DNA from: Anaerolineaceae bacterium
GTDB lineage: Bacteria; Chloroflexota; Anaerolineae; Aggregatilineales; Phototrophicaceae
DNA: 64,000 nt
Assembly (NCBI GenBank): GCA_020634115.1
Contig: JACKCH010000011.1
Coordinates: forward strand, 682,001-746,000
Direction: 5' to 3'
Within the stretch, counting starts at the first letter, position 1. Each line of letters opens with the position of its first letter. The position numbers and the translations under genes were made by a program. The notes beneath the pieces were generated by a model, which saw nothing but the letters and a program-made list of their open reading frames with translations, ran no database searches and was not told the origin of the DNA. Below, in pieces: positions 31,936-41,632 of this stretch.

Positions 31936-32901
31936 CTACCCCAGCGCGTTCGGGTTGACAACGTTCTGGAAATCCCCTTTTTTGAGCGCCTGTATCACCA
32001 GTTCCGCTGCTTCGACGGCCACCGCGACCTGCGCCTGATCGGTGCTGGCCGCCAGGTGAGGCGTATGCACCACCCCCGGCAAGCTGAGAAGCGGGTTATC
32101 ACTGGCGGGCGGTTCCGGGTCGTAAACATCCAGTGCCGCCCCGGCCACCTGCCCGCTCTGAATCGCCGCCGCCAGCGCCGCCTCGTCAATCAGCGCCCCG
32201 CGTGCCGCGTTCACAATCCGCACGCCATATTTCATCCGGGCGATGCTCTCGGCGTTAATCATATGGCGGGTTTCATCGGTCACCAGGCTGTGCAGGGAGA
32301 TATAGTCGGAACGGCTGAACAGATTATCCAGGCTGATGAGTTCCACGCCAAAGTCCTCAGCGATGTCCAGCGCGATATACGGGTCATGGGCGACGACGGT
32401 CATCTCGAAGGCTTGCGCCCGTTTCGCCAGCGCCCGCCCGATCCGGCCAAAACCCACGATACCCAGTATCGCGCCGCGTAGTTCGTTCCCCATGAATGTT
32501 TTACGATCCCACTTACCCTCGTTCATGGAGATGTGCGCCTGGGGGATATGTCGCGCCAACGCCAGCATCAGCCCGAAGGCGTGCTCGGCAGTGGAGACGG
32601 TGTTCCCGCCGGGCGTATTCACCACCGCGATACCCTTCAGCGTGGCAGTGTCCAGGTCGACGTTGTCCACACCCACCCCGGCGCGGGCGATGATCTTCAG
32701 CTTATTGGCTGCGTTCAGGAGTTCGGCGTCAGCTTTGGTGGCGCTGCGGATAATCAGTGCGTCGGCATCCCCGATAGCGGCCAACGTCTCGGCACGGCTC
32801 ATCTTGCCAGGGGCAGTTACGGTGATGTCTCCGGCACTCTGGAGAATGTCCAGCGCCGCCTGATCGACGTTATCCGGTACAAGTACATGAAATTGAGTCA
32901 T
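31936..32901 (-). CDS. serA: D-3-phosphoglycerate dehydrogenase, short form
   Basis: The enzyme oxidises 3-phosphoglycerate to 3-phosphohydroxypyruvate with NAD, the first step of serine synthesis. The 321-residue product has ARAGVGVDNVDLDTATLKGIAV, the NAD-binding GAILGIVGFGRIGRALAKRA, the catalytic Arg in VNAARGALID, Glu in DVYDPEPPASDNPLL and His in VHTPHLAAST. It ends without the ASB and ACT domains of the long form, so serine feedback through ACT is unlikely. Its start is 4 bases after the stop of the serC-like gene, so the two are one operon. Confidence 0.93.
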   Translation of the reverse strand: MTQFHVLVPDNVDQAALDILQSAGDITVTAPGKMSRAETLAAIGDADALIIRSATKADAELLNAANKLKIIARAGVGVDNVDLDTATLKGIAVVNTPGGNTVSTAEHAFGLMLALARHIPQAHISMNEGKWDRKTFMGNELRGAILGIVGFGRIGRALAKRAQAFEMTVVAHDPYIALDIAEDFGVELISLDNLFSRSDYISLHSLVTDETRHMINAESIARMKYGVRIVNAARGALIDEAALAAAIQSGQVAGAALDVYDPEPPASDNPLLSLPGVVHTPHLAASTDQAQVAVAVEAAELVIQALKKGDFQNVVNPNALG

Positions 32902-32905
32902 GGTC

Positions 32906-33991
32906 TTATACCCCCAGGAAGGCGTCCAGGCCGGTCAACACTTCTTCCAGGAAATCCGTCTGCATATCGCCCATATGCGCGATGCGGAAGGTCTTCCCTT
33001 TAATTTTGCCGTAGCCTTTATCCATGCTGAACCCTTTGTCCCCCATGAAAGAGGCCATTGTATTCACGTCAATATCGCGGGTGTTAGCAACCGTCGTCAC
33101 GGTGGGAGAACGGTAGCCTTCCTGCGCGAAAAAGCCAAAACCGCGCTGGTTGACCCAGTTTGCCGTCATGTCACGCAGGGACTGATGCCGCGCCCAGCGG
33201 TTTTCCAGCCCTTCGGCCAGGATGTCGTCCAGCTGCTTGTCAGCCGCGAACATCAGGGCGACGGGCGGTGTCGAGGGCGTATTGTTCTTTTGCAGGCTCT
33301 TGTCGAGTTCGAGGAAGTCAAAATAGTAGCCCCGATTCGTGACCTGTTCGGCGCGTTTGAGCACCCGGTCACTCACAGCGGCGAAGGCGATGCCTGGTGG
33401 CAGCGCGAAGGCCTTCTGCGAAGAAGTCAGGGCGATATCAATGCCCCATTCATCCACCCGCAGTTCCGCGCCCAGGAAACCGCTCACGCTGTCGACCAAC
33501 AGCAGCGTATCGTCGTACTGGCGCACCACTTCCCCAATCGCCTGAATCGGGTTGGTCACACCTGTGCTGGTTTCATTGTGGACGACACACACCGCGTCAT
33601 ACGAATCTTTCTTCAGCGCCTCGGCGACCATTTCCGGCGTGTGTGCCTGCCCCCACTCGACTTCCAGCACATCCACCGTTTTCCCGTTCAGTTGGCTGAC
33701 CTCTGCCCAGCGTTCACTGAACGCCCCGCCGACCAGGTGCAGCGCCTTACGATCATCACGGATACAGTTACGCGACGCGCCTTCCCACAGGCCAGTGCCG
33801 GATGAGCCGCTGACCAGCACGCGATTTTGTGTCAGAAACGCCTGTTTGAGCTTGCTCTGCAAGCGGGCAAAAAGATCAGCGAACGCTTTTGAACGGTGTC
33901 CGATCATCCATTCTGTCTGTGCGTCCAGGATTTCCCGGCGGACTTCCACCGGGCCGGGTATGACGAGCCGTTTATGGTTGTCTGTAGGCAT
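32906..33991 (-). CDS. Class-V aminotransferase, probable phosphoserine transaminase
   Basis: The product of about 361 residues is a PLP enzyme of the alanine-glyoxylate/serine-pyruvate/archaeal-type phosphoserine transaminase group: RLVIPGPVEVRREILDA, IGHRSKAFADLF, VLVSGSSGTGLWEGA, VHNETSTGVTNPI, LLLVDSVSGFLGAELRVDEW and the PLP-lysine site ALTSSQKAFALPPG. Its operon with serA points to phosphohydroxypyruvate as substrate (the next step of serine synthesis), using a class-V enzyme not closely resembling E. coli SerC. GAGGG lies 5 bases before ATG 33991. Confidence 0.85.
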   Translation of the reverse strand: MPTDNHKRLVIPGPVEVRREILDAQTEWMIGHRSKAFADLFARLQSKLKQAFLTQNRVLVSGSSGTGLWEGASRNCIRDDRKALHLVGGAFSERWAEVSQLNGKTVDVLEVEWGQAHTPEMVAEALKKDSYDAVCVVHNETSTGVTNPIQAIGEVVRQYDDTLLLVDSVSGFLGAELRVDEWGIDIALTSSQKAFALPPGIAFAAVSDRVLKRAEQVTNRGYYFDFLELDKSLQKNNTPSTPPVALMFAADKQLDDILAEGLENRWARHQSLRDMTANWVNQRGFGFFAQEGYRSPTVTTVANTRDIDVNTMASFMGDKGFSMDKGYGKIKGKTFRIAHMGDMQTDFLEEVLTGLDAFLGV

Positions 33992-34135
33992 TTTTCCCTC
34001 ACGGAGGATATTGTGACAAACAGCGCAATTGTAACGCAACGGGCGGAGGATGTACAGCGAACGCCCTACCGTGATCCGGGCGATTGCATCCAAATGGAGA
34101 TTTCACATGGATGACCATTTTGGGTCTTTTTGCCT

Positions 34136-34224
34136 CCCTCTAAATCTCCCCCGCCAGCGGGGACGACTTGTTTGTCCTGCCTGACCAGTCTCCGCCCTGT
34201 TTACGGGGAGGGTTAGGGAGGGGT
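34136..34224. repeat. 89-bp palindromic dispersed repeat, intergenic copy
   Basis: This 89-bp element (starting CCCTCTAAATCTCCCCCGCC and ending GAGGGTTAGGGAGGGGT) has complementary ends and an internal CCGCCAGCGGGG hairpin. A second copy of equal length, with about 78 of 89 bases identical, lies at 56644-56732 inside a coding region. Here it sits in the 329-base gap between the aminotransferase and the kinase. TAGAAT at 34277-34282 is a possible kinase -10 box. Confidence 0.8.
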
Positions 34225-34320
34225 GGAAAAAGTGATTTTCCCCTGTACCTTAAGTGCGGACTCCGGCGGGGTGTGCTAGAATAATGACCATATTGGGGTG
34301 CAAAATAGGGTTATTTTTTC

Positions 34321-37300
34321 ATGATCGGTACCCGACTTGGGACATACGAACTGATTGAGGAAGTCGGCAAGGGGGGTATGGCGACGGTTTACCGCGCTTA
34401 CCAACCAAATGTCGGACGTTATGTGGCCGTCAAAGTCATTCACCGCTCGATTGCTGCCGACCAGCAGGGATTAGAACGTTTCCAGCGTGAAGCTCGCCTA
34501 GTTGCCCGCCTGGAACATCCCCACCTGCTGCCCATTTATGATTACGATGGCGCTAATGACCCGCCGTACATCGTCATGCGTTACCTGGAAAGCGGCACGC
34601 TCAAGGATGTGCTCGGGCGGGGAAAACTCCCCCCTGATGAAATCGCTTATATGGTGCGCCAGATCGCCTCGGCGCTGGATTACGCCCACCGTCAGAGTGT
34701 GGTTCACCGCGACATCAAGCCCTCCAACATCATGATTGATGCCGACGGGAACGCCTTCCTCACGGATTTCGGTATCGCCCGCATGACGGAAGGCGGCCAG
34801 GGGCTGACTCAGACCGGCTACACGGTTGGCACGCCGGGCTATATGTCGCCGGAACAGGGACTCGGCGGGGATGTAGATGGCCGAGCGGATATTTACTCGC
34901 TCGGTGTGATGGTCTTTGAGATGGTCACGGGACGTCTGCCCTATACAGCCGATACGCCCATGGCCGTGATTCTTAAACACGTCAATGACCCAATCCCGGT
35001 GGCCTCTGAAGTTGACCCAACCGTCAGCACCGCGCTCGACTCGGTGTTGGCGAAGGTGCTGGCGAAAAACCCGGAAGACCGTTACCAGAGCGCAGCGGCT
35101 TTCGCCAGCGCGCTGGCATCCGCCCTGGATGCCGACATCAACGCCACACCCACCATGCTGCGGATGGCCGCTCAACAGACCATTGATGTTCTGGTGGAAA
35201 AACGCGAAGAAAACAAAGACACCATCAACCAGACGATGGCAAAATTCGACGCCGAACGCGAGCGGCGGGGCGGAACCAACGTGGACGATGCCCCAACCAC
35301 ACGCACACCCAGCGCGCCGATGGCTGCGACAGGTGCTCCCGAACCCACCACACCTATACAACAGGGGCGCCCGCCAGTCTGGTTACTGGGCGTGGGCGCG
35401 ATAGCGATTATCGCTGTGGTGGTAGTGCTGGTTCTAGGCAGTGGTGGGAATAATGATGTGGACACCACACAAACTGCCGTGGCACTGGCATTGGTGCAGA
35501 CCAGTACCGCCGAAGCAGCGGTAAAGGCGACGGATCGTCCTACGCAGGCCGTAGTCGCAGCAACCGATACGGGTGTTCCGCCACAGCCCACGCAAACAGA
35601 CACCTCGCTACCGACCCATACGGCGACGGCAACCAGCACAGCCACCGCGACGGATACGCCCACCGCCACTAAGACGCCAACGGCCACGCCGACGGCCACG
35701 CTCACCAGTACCCCCACTGCCACCAGAACGCCGACGCCCACCCATACGCCCACACCGGCGACTCCGGTGGTACAGGCGCTCCGGAGTGTGGTGGTGCGAA
35801 CCGGGCCAGGCACGCAATATGGACTCCTGGGGAACGTTGGGGCGGATACGGAACTGATTCTGATCGGCATTAGCGAAGATGGCGGCTGGTTCCAGGTGAT
35901 TATGCCCGATGGCATGGTGGGCTGGATGGCGGCATCTTCGGCATCGGCGGCGGCCTTCGGCAACCTGCGCGATGTCCCGGTGGCGCTTGCCCCCACTAAC
36001 ACGCCGTCCAAAACACCTATTCCGACGAACACATCCACGGCGACGAACACCCCCACACCGACGGCGACCAGTACGGCCACGCACACGCCATCGAACACGC
36101 CAACGGCCACCAATACACCGACCAGCACGCCGACGGCGACCAGTACCGCCACCAACACGCCATCTGATACACCGACGGCGACGAATACCCCCACCAGCAC
36201 GCCGACCCATACGCCGTCACCTACCGCGACGTTCGCGTTTACGGCTACGCCGATCCCATCGCCCACGCCGATTCCCGCCGGGCGACTGCCGTATGTGGCG
36301 GATTTCGAGAGCGGCAATCCGGTCAGCGACTGGGACTTCGACCCGGAATTCTGGCAGGTCGTGCCGGAAGGCGGGGAAAACGTCCTCATCGGGCAGGCGC
36401 GGCTCGACCAACCGCTGGTGATGCTGGGGCGCGGCCAACCTGAATGGCTAGAATCCACCGCCAGTGACATCGTCATCAGTTTCAGCTTTAACCTGGCGTC
36501 GCAGTCTGGCGGGGCGCGGATGATCTTCCGCTGCACCGGCGGGGATGCCTGCCCCGGTGGTTATAACGTGGTGGAAGTGCTGCCCGGCCTGTTGAGCCTC
36601 AAGCGCAACGCCCCCACGTCGAACATTTTTGACCCCAGTACCGAACGCTTTGTCACGCGGGCGGTGAGTGCGCCTATCCAGGCCAACCAGTGGTATGACC
36701 TGACAATCTGGGTGGAAGGCAACCGGATTTTTGTGTACCTGGATCGGCAGCTTCTGATCTCGGGTAACGATACGATTTCGCCGCAGTTGGGCGCGGGGCA
36801 GATTCTCCTGCAAACCAACAGCGCGTTCCGCGAAGTGCGCTTCGATAACATCATCGTGCAGCGCGCTGAATCCGCCAGCGACCACTTCGAGATTTCCGGC
36901 CTGCCGCGTACCTGGGAAACCACCAGCACCACGCTGACGACCATCCAGACCGAAAGTAACGGCAACCAGTATGTCGAGATGCGCGACGATGACACGCTCA
37001 CCCCGGTCATGCAGCCGATTCGAGATGTGACGCTGGCCTGCCGGGTGCAATCGGTGCAGGGCGGCTACCAGATCGAAATCCGCAAGAATGCCGGCGGGTC
37101 GCTCCTGCTCGACATGGATGCTGGAAACCTAACTCTCTCGCAGTTAGACGGCGCGGGCGGGGTCATCGCGACCCGCCGCATCACCAATTTCTATAATCGC
37201 AACCGGTGGGAAGACGTAAATATCTCCTTCATTGGTGATCGCCTGGAAATCTACCGCGACGGAGTAAGCCGGTTTGAAGAATCGCTGCCAAATGCCCCCG

Positions 37301-38094
37301 CTGCCGGAACAATTGAATTCCGCACCGCACGCGGCGACATCCTGGAACTGGATGACTGCCTGATTACTGAAGCTGCCGCCAGTCGCAATGAAGGGGCGCG
37401 TTTTGCGTATGAACTTCAGCGCGAGGTGTTGGCGCGGGACTTCCGTGAACTTCGCAGTGACCTGACAGAAGATTTCGCTGACCAGTTCCGCACCGATGTC
37501 TGGTGGCGGGATGGCCTGGGTGCGCCGGGGCAGTACCTGACGGACGCGGCCTCTGCTGACCACCAGCGTTTCCTACGAATCACCCACGAAGGCCGCGAGA
37601 CGTTCCGCATCTTCCGCGATAACATCGGTACGGCCATGTTTGGGGCGGGGCGGGATACGCGCAACTACAGCGACTCGACTGATCTGTATATCCGCACGGA
37701 CGTGCGCTTCCCCAGCGGGCCGGGGACGGTCTGGCTTGGCGTACGTTCGACCCTGAGCGTGACCGGCGCGGACGTACACGGCTACCGGCTGGAACTGGAA
37801 CGTTTTGCCGATGGTTCGACCAATGTCATTGTGCGCTATGTGACGGCCACCCAGCAAGTCACCTATTACGAGGGGCCGGTACCGGGTTCAGAGAGTGGCC
37901 CGCTGCCAGAATGGATTAACTTGACGGCGATCACGTACCAGGACAGGTTAGCGTTCTTCGCCAACGGCAACTTTGTGCTGGCGCTGGACGGCGCGGAGAC
38001 GTTGGGCGGCACATTGGCGCTCGGTGTGGAAAACGGTACGACTGCCGACTTTGACGATCTGATTATCCGCGATACCACCCCGCACGGAGGGTAA
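34321..38094 (+). CDS. Receptor Ser/Thr protein kinase with SH3b and three jelly-roll domains
   Basis: The 1257-residue product has a complete Hanks-type kinase (about 1-275): glycine loop GKGGMATVYRA, Lys38 (VAVKVI), HRDIKPSN (Asp131) and DFG (Asp149), followed by the activation loop with GTPGYMSPEQ. A membrane segment lies at about 352-377. Outside the cell come a Thr/Pro/Ala linker (about 425-482), an SH3b domain (about 483-555, VVVRTGPGTQYGLLG ... WMAAS), a second longer Thr/Pro linker (about 557-650) and three LamG/concanavalin-like domains ending RFDNIIV (about 841), LELDDCLI (about 1007) and ADFDDLII (about 1247). There are no PASTA repeats. It probably senses wall or extracellular sugars. 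The next gene, a methyltransferase, starts 7 bases after the stop. Confidence 0.9.
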   Translation: MIGTRLGTYELIEEVGKGGMATVYRAYQPNVGRYVAVKVIHRSIAADQQGLERFQREARLVARLEHPHLLPIYDYDGANDPPYIVMRYLESGTLKDVLGRGKLPPDEIAYMVRQIASALDYAHRQSVVHRDIKPSNIMIDADGNAFLTDFGIARMTEGGQGLTQTGYTVGTPGYMSPEQGLGGDVDGRADIYSLGVMVFEMVTGRLPYTADTPMAVILKHVNDPIPVASEVDPTVSTALDSVLAKVLAKNPEDRYQSAAAFASALASALDADINATPTMLRMAAQQTIDVLVEKREENKDTINQTMAKFDAERERRGGTNVDDAPTTRTPSAPMAATGAPEPTTPIQQGRPPVWLLGVGAIAIIAVVVVLVLGSGGNNDVDTTQTAVALALVQTSTAEAAVKATDRPTQAVVAATDTGVPPQPTQTDTSLPTHTATATSTATATDTPTATKTPTATPTATLTSTPTATRTPTPTHTPTPATPVVQALRSVVVRTGPGTQYGLLGNVGADTELILIGISEDGGWFQVIMPDGMVGWMAASSASAAAFGNLRDVPVALAPTNTPSKTPIPTNTSTATNTPTPTATSTATHTPSNTPTATNTPTSTPTATSTATNTPSDTPTATNTPTSTPTHTPSPTATFAFTATPIPSPTPIPAGRLPYVADFESGNPVSDWDFDPEFWQVVPEGGENVLIGQARLDQPLVMLGRGQPEWLESTASDIVISFSFNLASQSGGARMIFRCTGGDACPGGYNVVEVLPGLLSLKRNAPTSNIFDPSTERFVTRAVSAPIQANQWYDLTIWVEGNRIFVYLDRQLLISGNDTISPQLGAGQILLQTNSAFREVRFDNIIVQRAESASDHFEISGLPRTWETTSTTLTTIQTESNGNQYVEMRDDDTLTPVMQPIRDVTLACRVQSVQGGYQIEIRKNAGGSLLLDMDAGNLTLSQLDGAGGVIATRRITNFYNRNRWEDVNISFIGDRLEIYRDGVSRFEESLPNAPAAGTIEFRTARGDILELDDCLITEAAASRNEGARFAYELQREVLARDFRELRSDLTEDFADQFRTDVWWRDGLGAPGQYLTDAASADHQRFLRITHEGRETFRIFRDNIGTAMFGAGRDTRNYSDSTDLYIRTDVRFPSGPGTVWLGVRSTLSVTGADVHGYRLELERFADGSTNVIVRYVTATQQVTYYEGPVPGSESGPLPEWINLTAITYQDRLAFFANGNFVLALDGAETLGGTLALGVENGTTADFDDLIIRDTTPHGG

Positions 38095-38101
38095 ATATTG
38101 T

Positions 38102-38848
38102 ATGACGCTGCTCACCAGCGGAAACGCCGCAAAATTGTATTGCCTGAACTGGATTGAACAGTTTATCCAACAACAGGGAGAATCAATCCGTATTCTGGAT
38201 GTTGGATGTGGGCGGGCAGCCAATTTTATTGAACTCCTTCGCCGCTACCCTGGTGTTGAATACGTGGGTGTCGAACCCAATCCCGCAGCCTGCGTGACAG
38301 CCCGGCGTAACCTGGATGGGTTCAAAGCCACCATCATGAACGATTACGCCTATGATCTTATGGGGCGGCTAGTGGATGCCCCCTTTGACATTGTGCTTTC
38401 ATTCAGCGTATTTGAGCATGTCTATCGTCGCCAGAAGTATCTCAACAGCGTGGTGGATTGCCTGCGCGATGATGGTTATTTCCTCATCAATTACGATGCC
38501 GGGCATTTTATGGCTCCGGCGACGCTGAAAGAAGCCGCTAAAAATGTCATCGGCCCCTGGTTAGCGCCGCTCGGCATTGAACGTTATTATCAGCGGTTCG
38601 TGCCGGAAGCCGATTTCCGCCGGATGCTGGAACAGGCCGGGCTAGTCGTCACTGAGGTTAAGTCCTTTAATACCCGCCTGAAGGGTGTTCACAAGCATGT
38701 GCCGGATGCCTATAAAGAAGAACACATGCAGCGTTGGCTGGATTATGAATTATGGCTCAATGAACTGAATATGCCGTATGAAGACAAAGACGCGCATACC
38801 TGGTTCACGCGGAACTACATTCTCAAGCGGCGGTCAGACACCCGGTAG
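38102..38848 (+). CDS. Class I SAM-dependent methyltransferase
   Basis: The 248-residue product has the SAM loop RILDVGCGRAANFIELLRR, the acidic VGVEPNPAACVTAR, and FDIVLSFSVFEHVYRRQKYL, a typical motif IV. The C-terminal half (RYYQRFVPEADFRRMLEQAGL) resembles methyltransferase domain 11/12 proteins involved in secondary metabolism or sugar modification. It starts 7 bases after the kinase stop and is probably cotranscribed. Substrate unknown. Confidence 0.82.
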   Translation: MTLLTSGNAAKLYCLNWIEQFIQQQGESIRILDVGCGRAANFIELLRRYPGVEYVGVEPNPAACVTARRNLDGFKATIMNDYAYDLMGRLVDAPFDIVLSFSVFEHVYRRQKYLNSVVDCLRDDGYFLINYDAGHFMAPATLKEAAKNVIGPWLAPLGIERYYQRFVPEADFRRMLEQAGLVVTEVKSFNTRLKGVHKHVPDAYKEEHMQRWLDYELWLNELNMPYEDKDAHTWFTRNYILKRRSDTR

Positions 38849-38907
38849 GCTCAGGGATTGACCGCCTCGGCCCAAACACCTCTTTCCCGCCCAGCGAGGA
38901 GATACTC

Positions 38908-39447
38908 ATGGTTGTGACTTTGGACGGCGTGCTGCTAGCACTGACCATTTTCGGCCTGCGCGTCCTCAATAATGCGCTCGGCACGGTGCGAATTGTCATT
39001 ATTACCCGGCAGCAGCGTTTACTGGCGGCGACGCTGGCGTTTATCGAGGCGCTGATCTTCGCAGTAGTCATCGCCAACGTGGTGAAAGACCTGTCGAACA
39101 TCCTGAATCTACTGGCCTACTGCGGCGGGTTCGCGGTGGGCGGCTACGTGGGCATGGGGATTGAGGCGCGGTTTATCACCAGTTATGTGACGGCGACGGT
39201 CATCAGCGCGGCGCAAGGCCACGAAATCGCGCTGGCGTTGCGGGAGGCCGGGTTCGGTGTCACGGAAACGTTGGGGGAAGGTCGAGACGGGGCGGTGACG
39301 CTGTTACGCTGCGTGTTCAACCGCCGCGAAGTGGGTGATCTGATGGCAATTGTCCGTAAAATCGAGCCGGATGCCTTCATCTCGGTAGAAGAGGCACGCG
39401 CCATCCAGCATGGTTGGGTGCGGAACGCACGCGAACAGCGCCGGTAA
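38908..39447 (+). CDS. UPF0316/DUF2179 membrane protein
   Basis: The 179-residue product has three membrane segments (about 5-24, 40-62, 68-88) including the family motif VLNNALGTVRIVIITRQQR, then a soluble DUF2179 domain (about 105-175: GFGVTETLGEGRDGAVTLLRC ... VRKIEPDAFISVEEA). The family is common in bacteria and of unknown function. GAGGAG lies 6 bases before ATG 38908. It converges with the next gene, stops nearly touching. Confidence 0.85.
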   Translation: MVVTLDGVLLALTIFGLRVLNNALGTVRIVIITRQQRLLAATLAFIEALIFAVVIANVVKDLSNILNLLAYCGGFAVGGYVGMGIEARFITSYVTATVISAAQGHEIALALREAGFGVTETLGEGRDGAVTLLRCVFNRREVGDLMAIVRKIEPDAFISVEEARAIQHGWVRNAREQRR

Positions 39448-39449
39448 GA

Positions 39450-39923
39450 TTATAACGAATACACCCGCAGGTACACGACCACACCAGTTGTGCCGGAACG
39501 GTCTACCAGTGCCTCCATGATACGTGTGCCGGTGTTGGTGTAGCTGCCGCTGGTCGTTTCCCCAAATGGCTGCCACCAGGCCATCCCTGCCTCATAGGGA
39601 TTCGGCTGCGGGAACGGTGTGAATCCGGGTTGCGGGGGCGTGATCCCGGCTTGCTGCCAGAATGCCACCGCTTGGTCTTCTGAGTCGAGACTGAAACGCA
39701 GCCAGAAAATGCGCGTCGGCGTGGCGCGAGTCGAAAACTGTACGTCCAACGCGCCATCGGGCAGAGTCGCGCCTAGCAGCTTCAATGCATGATCCACTGT
39801 GAAATTCCGATTCGCCAGGACTCCCATCAGTGCCGCCCCGGTTGCCGCCAGCAGCAGCACAGCGGTAATGAAGAATCGTTTCCGGTTTTGTATTTGTGTG
39901 ACCCACTGCCAGCGTGTTTTCAC
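39450..39923 (-). CDS. Membrane-anchored hypothetical protein
   Basis: The 157-residue product has an N-terminal membrane anchor (about residues 17-36) and an extracytoplasmic domain that is rich in Pro, Trp and aromatic residues (FWLRFSLDSEDQAVAFWQQAG, PYEAGMAWWQPFG). No family is recognised. It is convergent with the DUF2179 gene (three bases between stops) and diverges from the AT-rich stretch at 39924. Confidence 0.55.
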   Translation of the reverse strand: MKTRWQWVTQIQNRKRFFITAVLLLAATGAALMGVLANRNFTVDHALKLLGATLPDGALDVQFSTRATPTRIFWLRFSLDSEDQAVAFWQQAGITPPQPGFTPFPQPNPYEAGMAWWQPFGETTSGSYTNTGTRIMEALVDRSGTTGVVVYLRVYSL

Positions 39924-40234
39924 CCGATATACCCCGCATCATAACTATCGTCCACATTGTAATTCACGTCTCCCAGTACAGCCATGCCCTGCACCCTTAG
40001 ATTTAATGGAATTATTATCCGCACACCTAAAACAAAAATTGCCCATTTGTATATCGTAATTATTTATAAATTCTCCCTGAAATTCCTATTGAGTGTGGAT
40101 TTATAGGATATAATCAAATAGATTTTAGAGAGTCATTTTCCCCTTAAACCATGCGAATTTGCAGTGAAAAATTTTATTGCGATTTTAACATTACAAAATA
40201 AATTGCCGGATAATATTTTAAGTCAGGAGAAATT
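39924..40234. other. AT-rich intergenic region
   Basis: About 310 bases, with GC far below that of the flanking genes from about 40010 on. It contains TATAAT at 40109-40114 with no matching -35 at a good distance. It probably contains divergent promoters and could be a protein-binding or mobile-derived stretch; no coding frame is supported. Confidence 0.5.
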
Positions 40235-40630
40235 ATGCAGGATATTGTGAGAGGTATACCAAATTACTCAAAAGAGTGGCTGCACGGGGATAGGATTTTA
40301 TGTTATCGCTTTAGAGATTTAGTTCCGGCCACCGTAGATCACTGGGGAGACGACTTATCCAATATGCTGCTCGAATGGCCGGATACGCGCCCCTGGCGGC
40401 TGCTGCTCGACATTCGTATGAAAGGGAACGTTGTCAGCGCGTATGCTCTGCGGCGCTCTTACGAAATTTCCCGACTGCGGCCAGAACTGCCGGGACGGTT
40501 GGCCCTGTTGATCGGCAATCGCCTGGCCGCTGAGATCATGTCTGCCGGGATGCGGGCCGCCGGAAACGAGTACCGCCAACGCCGGGTTTTTGTGGTACAG
40601 GCGGTGGCGGTTTCCTGGCTGCTGGCATGA
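40235..40630 (+). CDS. Conserved hypothetical protein
   Basis: The 131-residue product is soluble. GGAG lies shortly before ATG 40235. The pattern ILCYRFRDLVPATVDHWGDDL, WRLLLDIRMKGNVVSAYALR, LPGRLALLIGNRLAAEIMSA and RRVFVVQAVAVSWLL is that of a STAS-like or SpoIIAA-like fold, found in many Chloroflexota proteins of about this size that may modulate kinases or transcription factors. I see no phospho-serine site of certain identity. The fold call is inference. Confidence 0.55.
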   Translation: MQDIVRGIPNYSKEWLHGDRILCYRFRDLVPATVDHWGDDLSNMLLEWPDTRPWRLLLDIRMKGNVVSAYALRRSYEISRLRPELPGRLALLIGNRLAAEIMSAGMRAAGNEYRQRRVFVVQAVAVSWLLA

Positions 40631-40641
40631 TGCCCGCCATT

Positions 40642-41529
40642 TTAGCTGAAAAACTGCGACTCGGTGATAATCTCCTGTGCAGACAGCAGCGTCGCTTCAG
40701 CAACGGTTTTTCCGGTGCGTTTGAGGTATGCCTGGGTGACTTTATAGCCTAGCGCATACCCGGCGTAGGGGGGTACGCCCACTTTTTCCATCCCCATGTG
40801 TCCGGCTACATCATCCCCGAAGATATAGCTCCGAATCGTATTAAAACCGGTCACGTTCAGGCTATCGCGGAAAATCGCCCTGGATTCTTCCAGGCGCGAG
40901 TCATCAAACCGCGTGACCCAGGGGCCGATCAGGTCTTCCCCGTAGAGTTCCGCCGCAAATGACTCGGCCAGTCCTTCAGCGATCATGTATTCCCCGACGG
41001 TGGTCTGCATCATGTTGAAGGGGAACAGCGTGAAACGCACGTTATGGTGTAGTTCGTGGATGGTTGCCGCTTCCACGCGCTCCAGGTTGAACGCATCCGG
41101 GTCGGTATAGACGGTCATAATCCAACCGGGGATAGCGCCAAAACCGGCATAACCATATCCGCCCGGTACGGGGTCGGTCTGCACCAGGCACAACGCGAAA
41201 GTAATCGCATCCAGCCCGATCCGCTCGGCATACGGAGTGAAGGCCGCCCATCCGGTTTCCAGTGATGCCGCCGCCCGTTTCCAGGCGCCTGCACTCGCCA
41301 GATCGTCCAGGTAACGGATAATCTGTTCCCGTCCATCTCCGACAAACATCCCTGGCGACATGCCCCACTGCTGGAACATCGCCAGGCCGTCACCGCCGCC
41401 AAACACCTGAATCATGCCCGCAAATGGCGCGACCAGGGTGTCCCGAAAGTCCGCTTCCCGTTCTGCTGCATCCATTGTAGCCAGCAGGCGGCGGTAAATT
41501 GCTTCGGTATCCACAATCTGAAATTGCAT
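40642..41529 (-). CDS. DUF2268 putative zinc-dependent protease
   Basis: The product of about 295 residues has the HExxH zinc motif IHELHHNVRF (His158, Glu159, His162) followed by AEGLAESFAAELYG with a likely third ligand Glu. It matches the layout of DUF2268 proteins, thought to be intracellular zinc peptidases. ATG 41529 has AGGAGG 7 bases upstream; an upstream in-frame start at 41592 lacks this. No signal peptide. The substrate is unknown. Confidence 0.78.
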   Translation of the reverse strand: MQFQIVDTEAIYRRLLATMDAAEREADFRDTLVAPFAGMIQVFGGGDGLAMFQQWGMSPGMFVGDGREQIIRYLDDLASAGAWKRAAASLETGWAAFTPYAERIGLDAITFALCLVQTDPVPGGYGYAGFGAIPGWIMTVYTDPDAFNLERVEAATIHELHHNVRFTLFPFNMMQTTVGEYMIAEGLAESFAAELYGEDLIGPWVTRFDDSRLEESRAIFRDSLNVTGFNTIRSYIFGDDVAGHMGMEKVGVPPYAGYALGYKVTQAYLKRTGKTVAEATLLSAQEIITESQFFS

Positions 41530-41632
41530 CACAAAACCTCCTTGTTTCCTCAGTCCAGGCCAGTCTACAGCCTGACGTAACGTGAGAGTCAAGAGGTTGG
41601 CTACGGGTGACGCATCTTAGAAGATATACACA

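Noticed and set aside
32900..33805. Plus-strand open frame opposite the serC-like gene
   Set aside because: The class-V aminotransferase motifs, including the PLP lysine, are on the minus strand.
35590..36290. Short tandem repeats suggestive of a CRISPR array
   Set aside because: They are coding Thr/Pro repeats of the kinase stalk: variable, in frame and without unique spacers. No CRISPR array was seen in the window.
35172..36536. Long minus-strand open frame opposite the kinase Thr/Pro linkers
   Set aside because: It is a by-product of the ACX-repeat codons of the Thr/Pro stalk; its Val/Gly repeats mirror them and it has no ribosome site or family motif.
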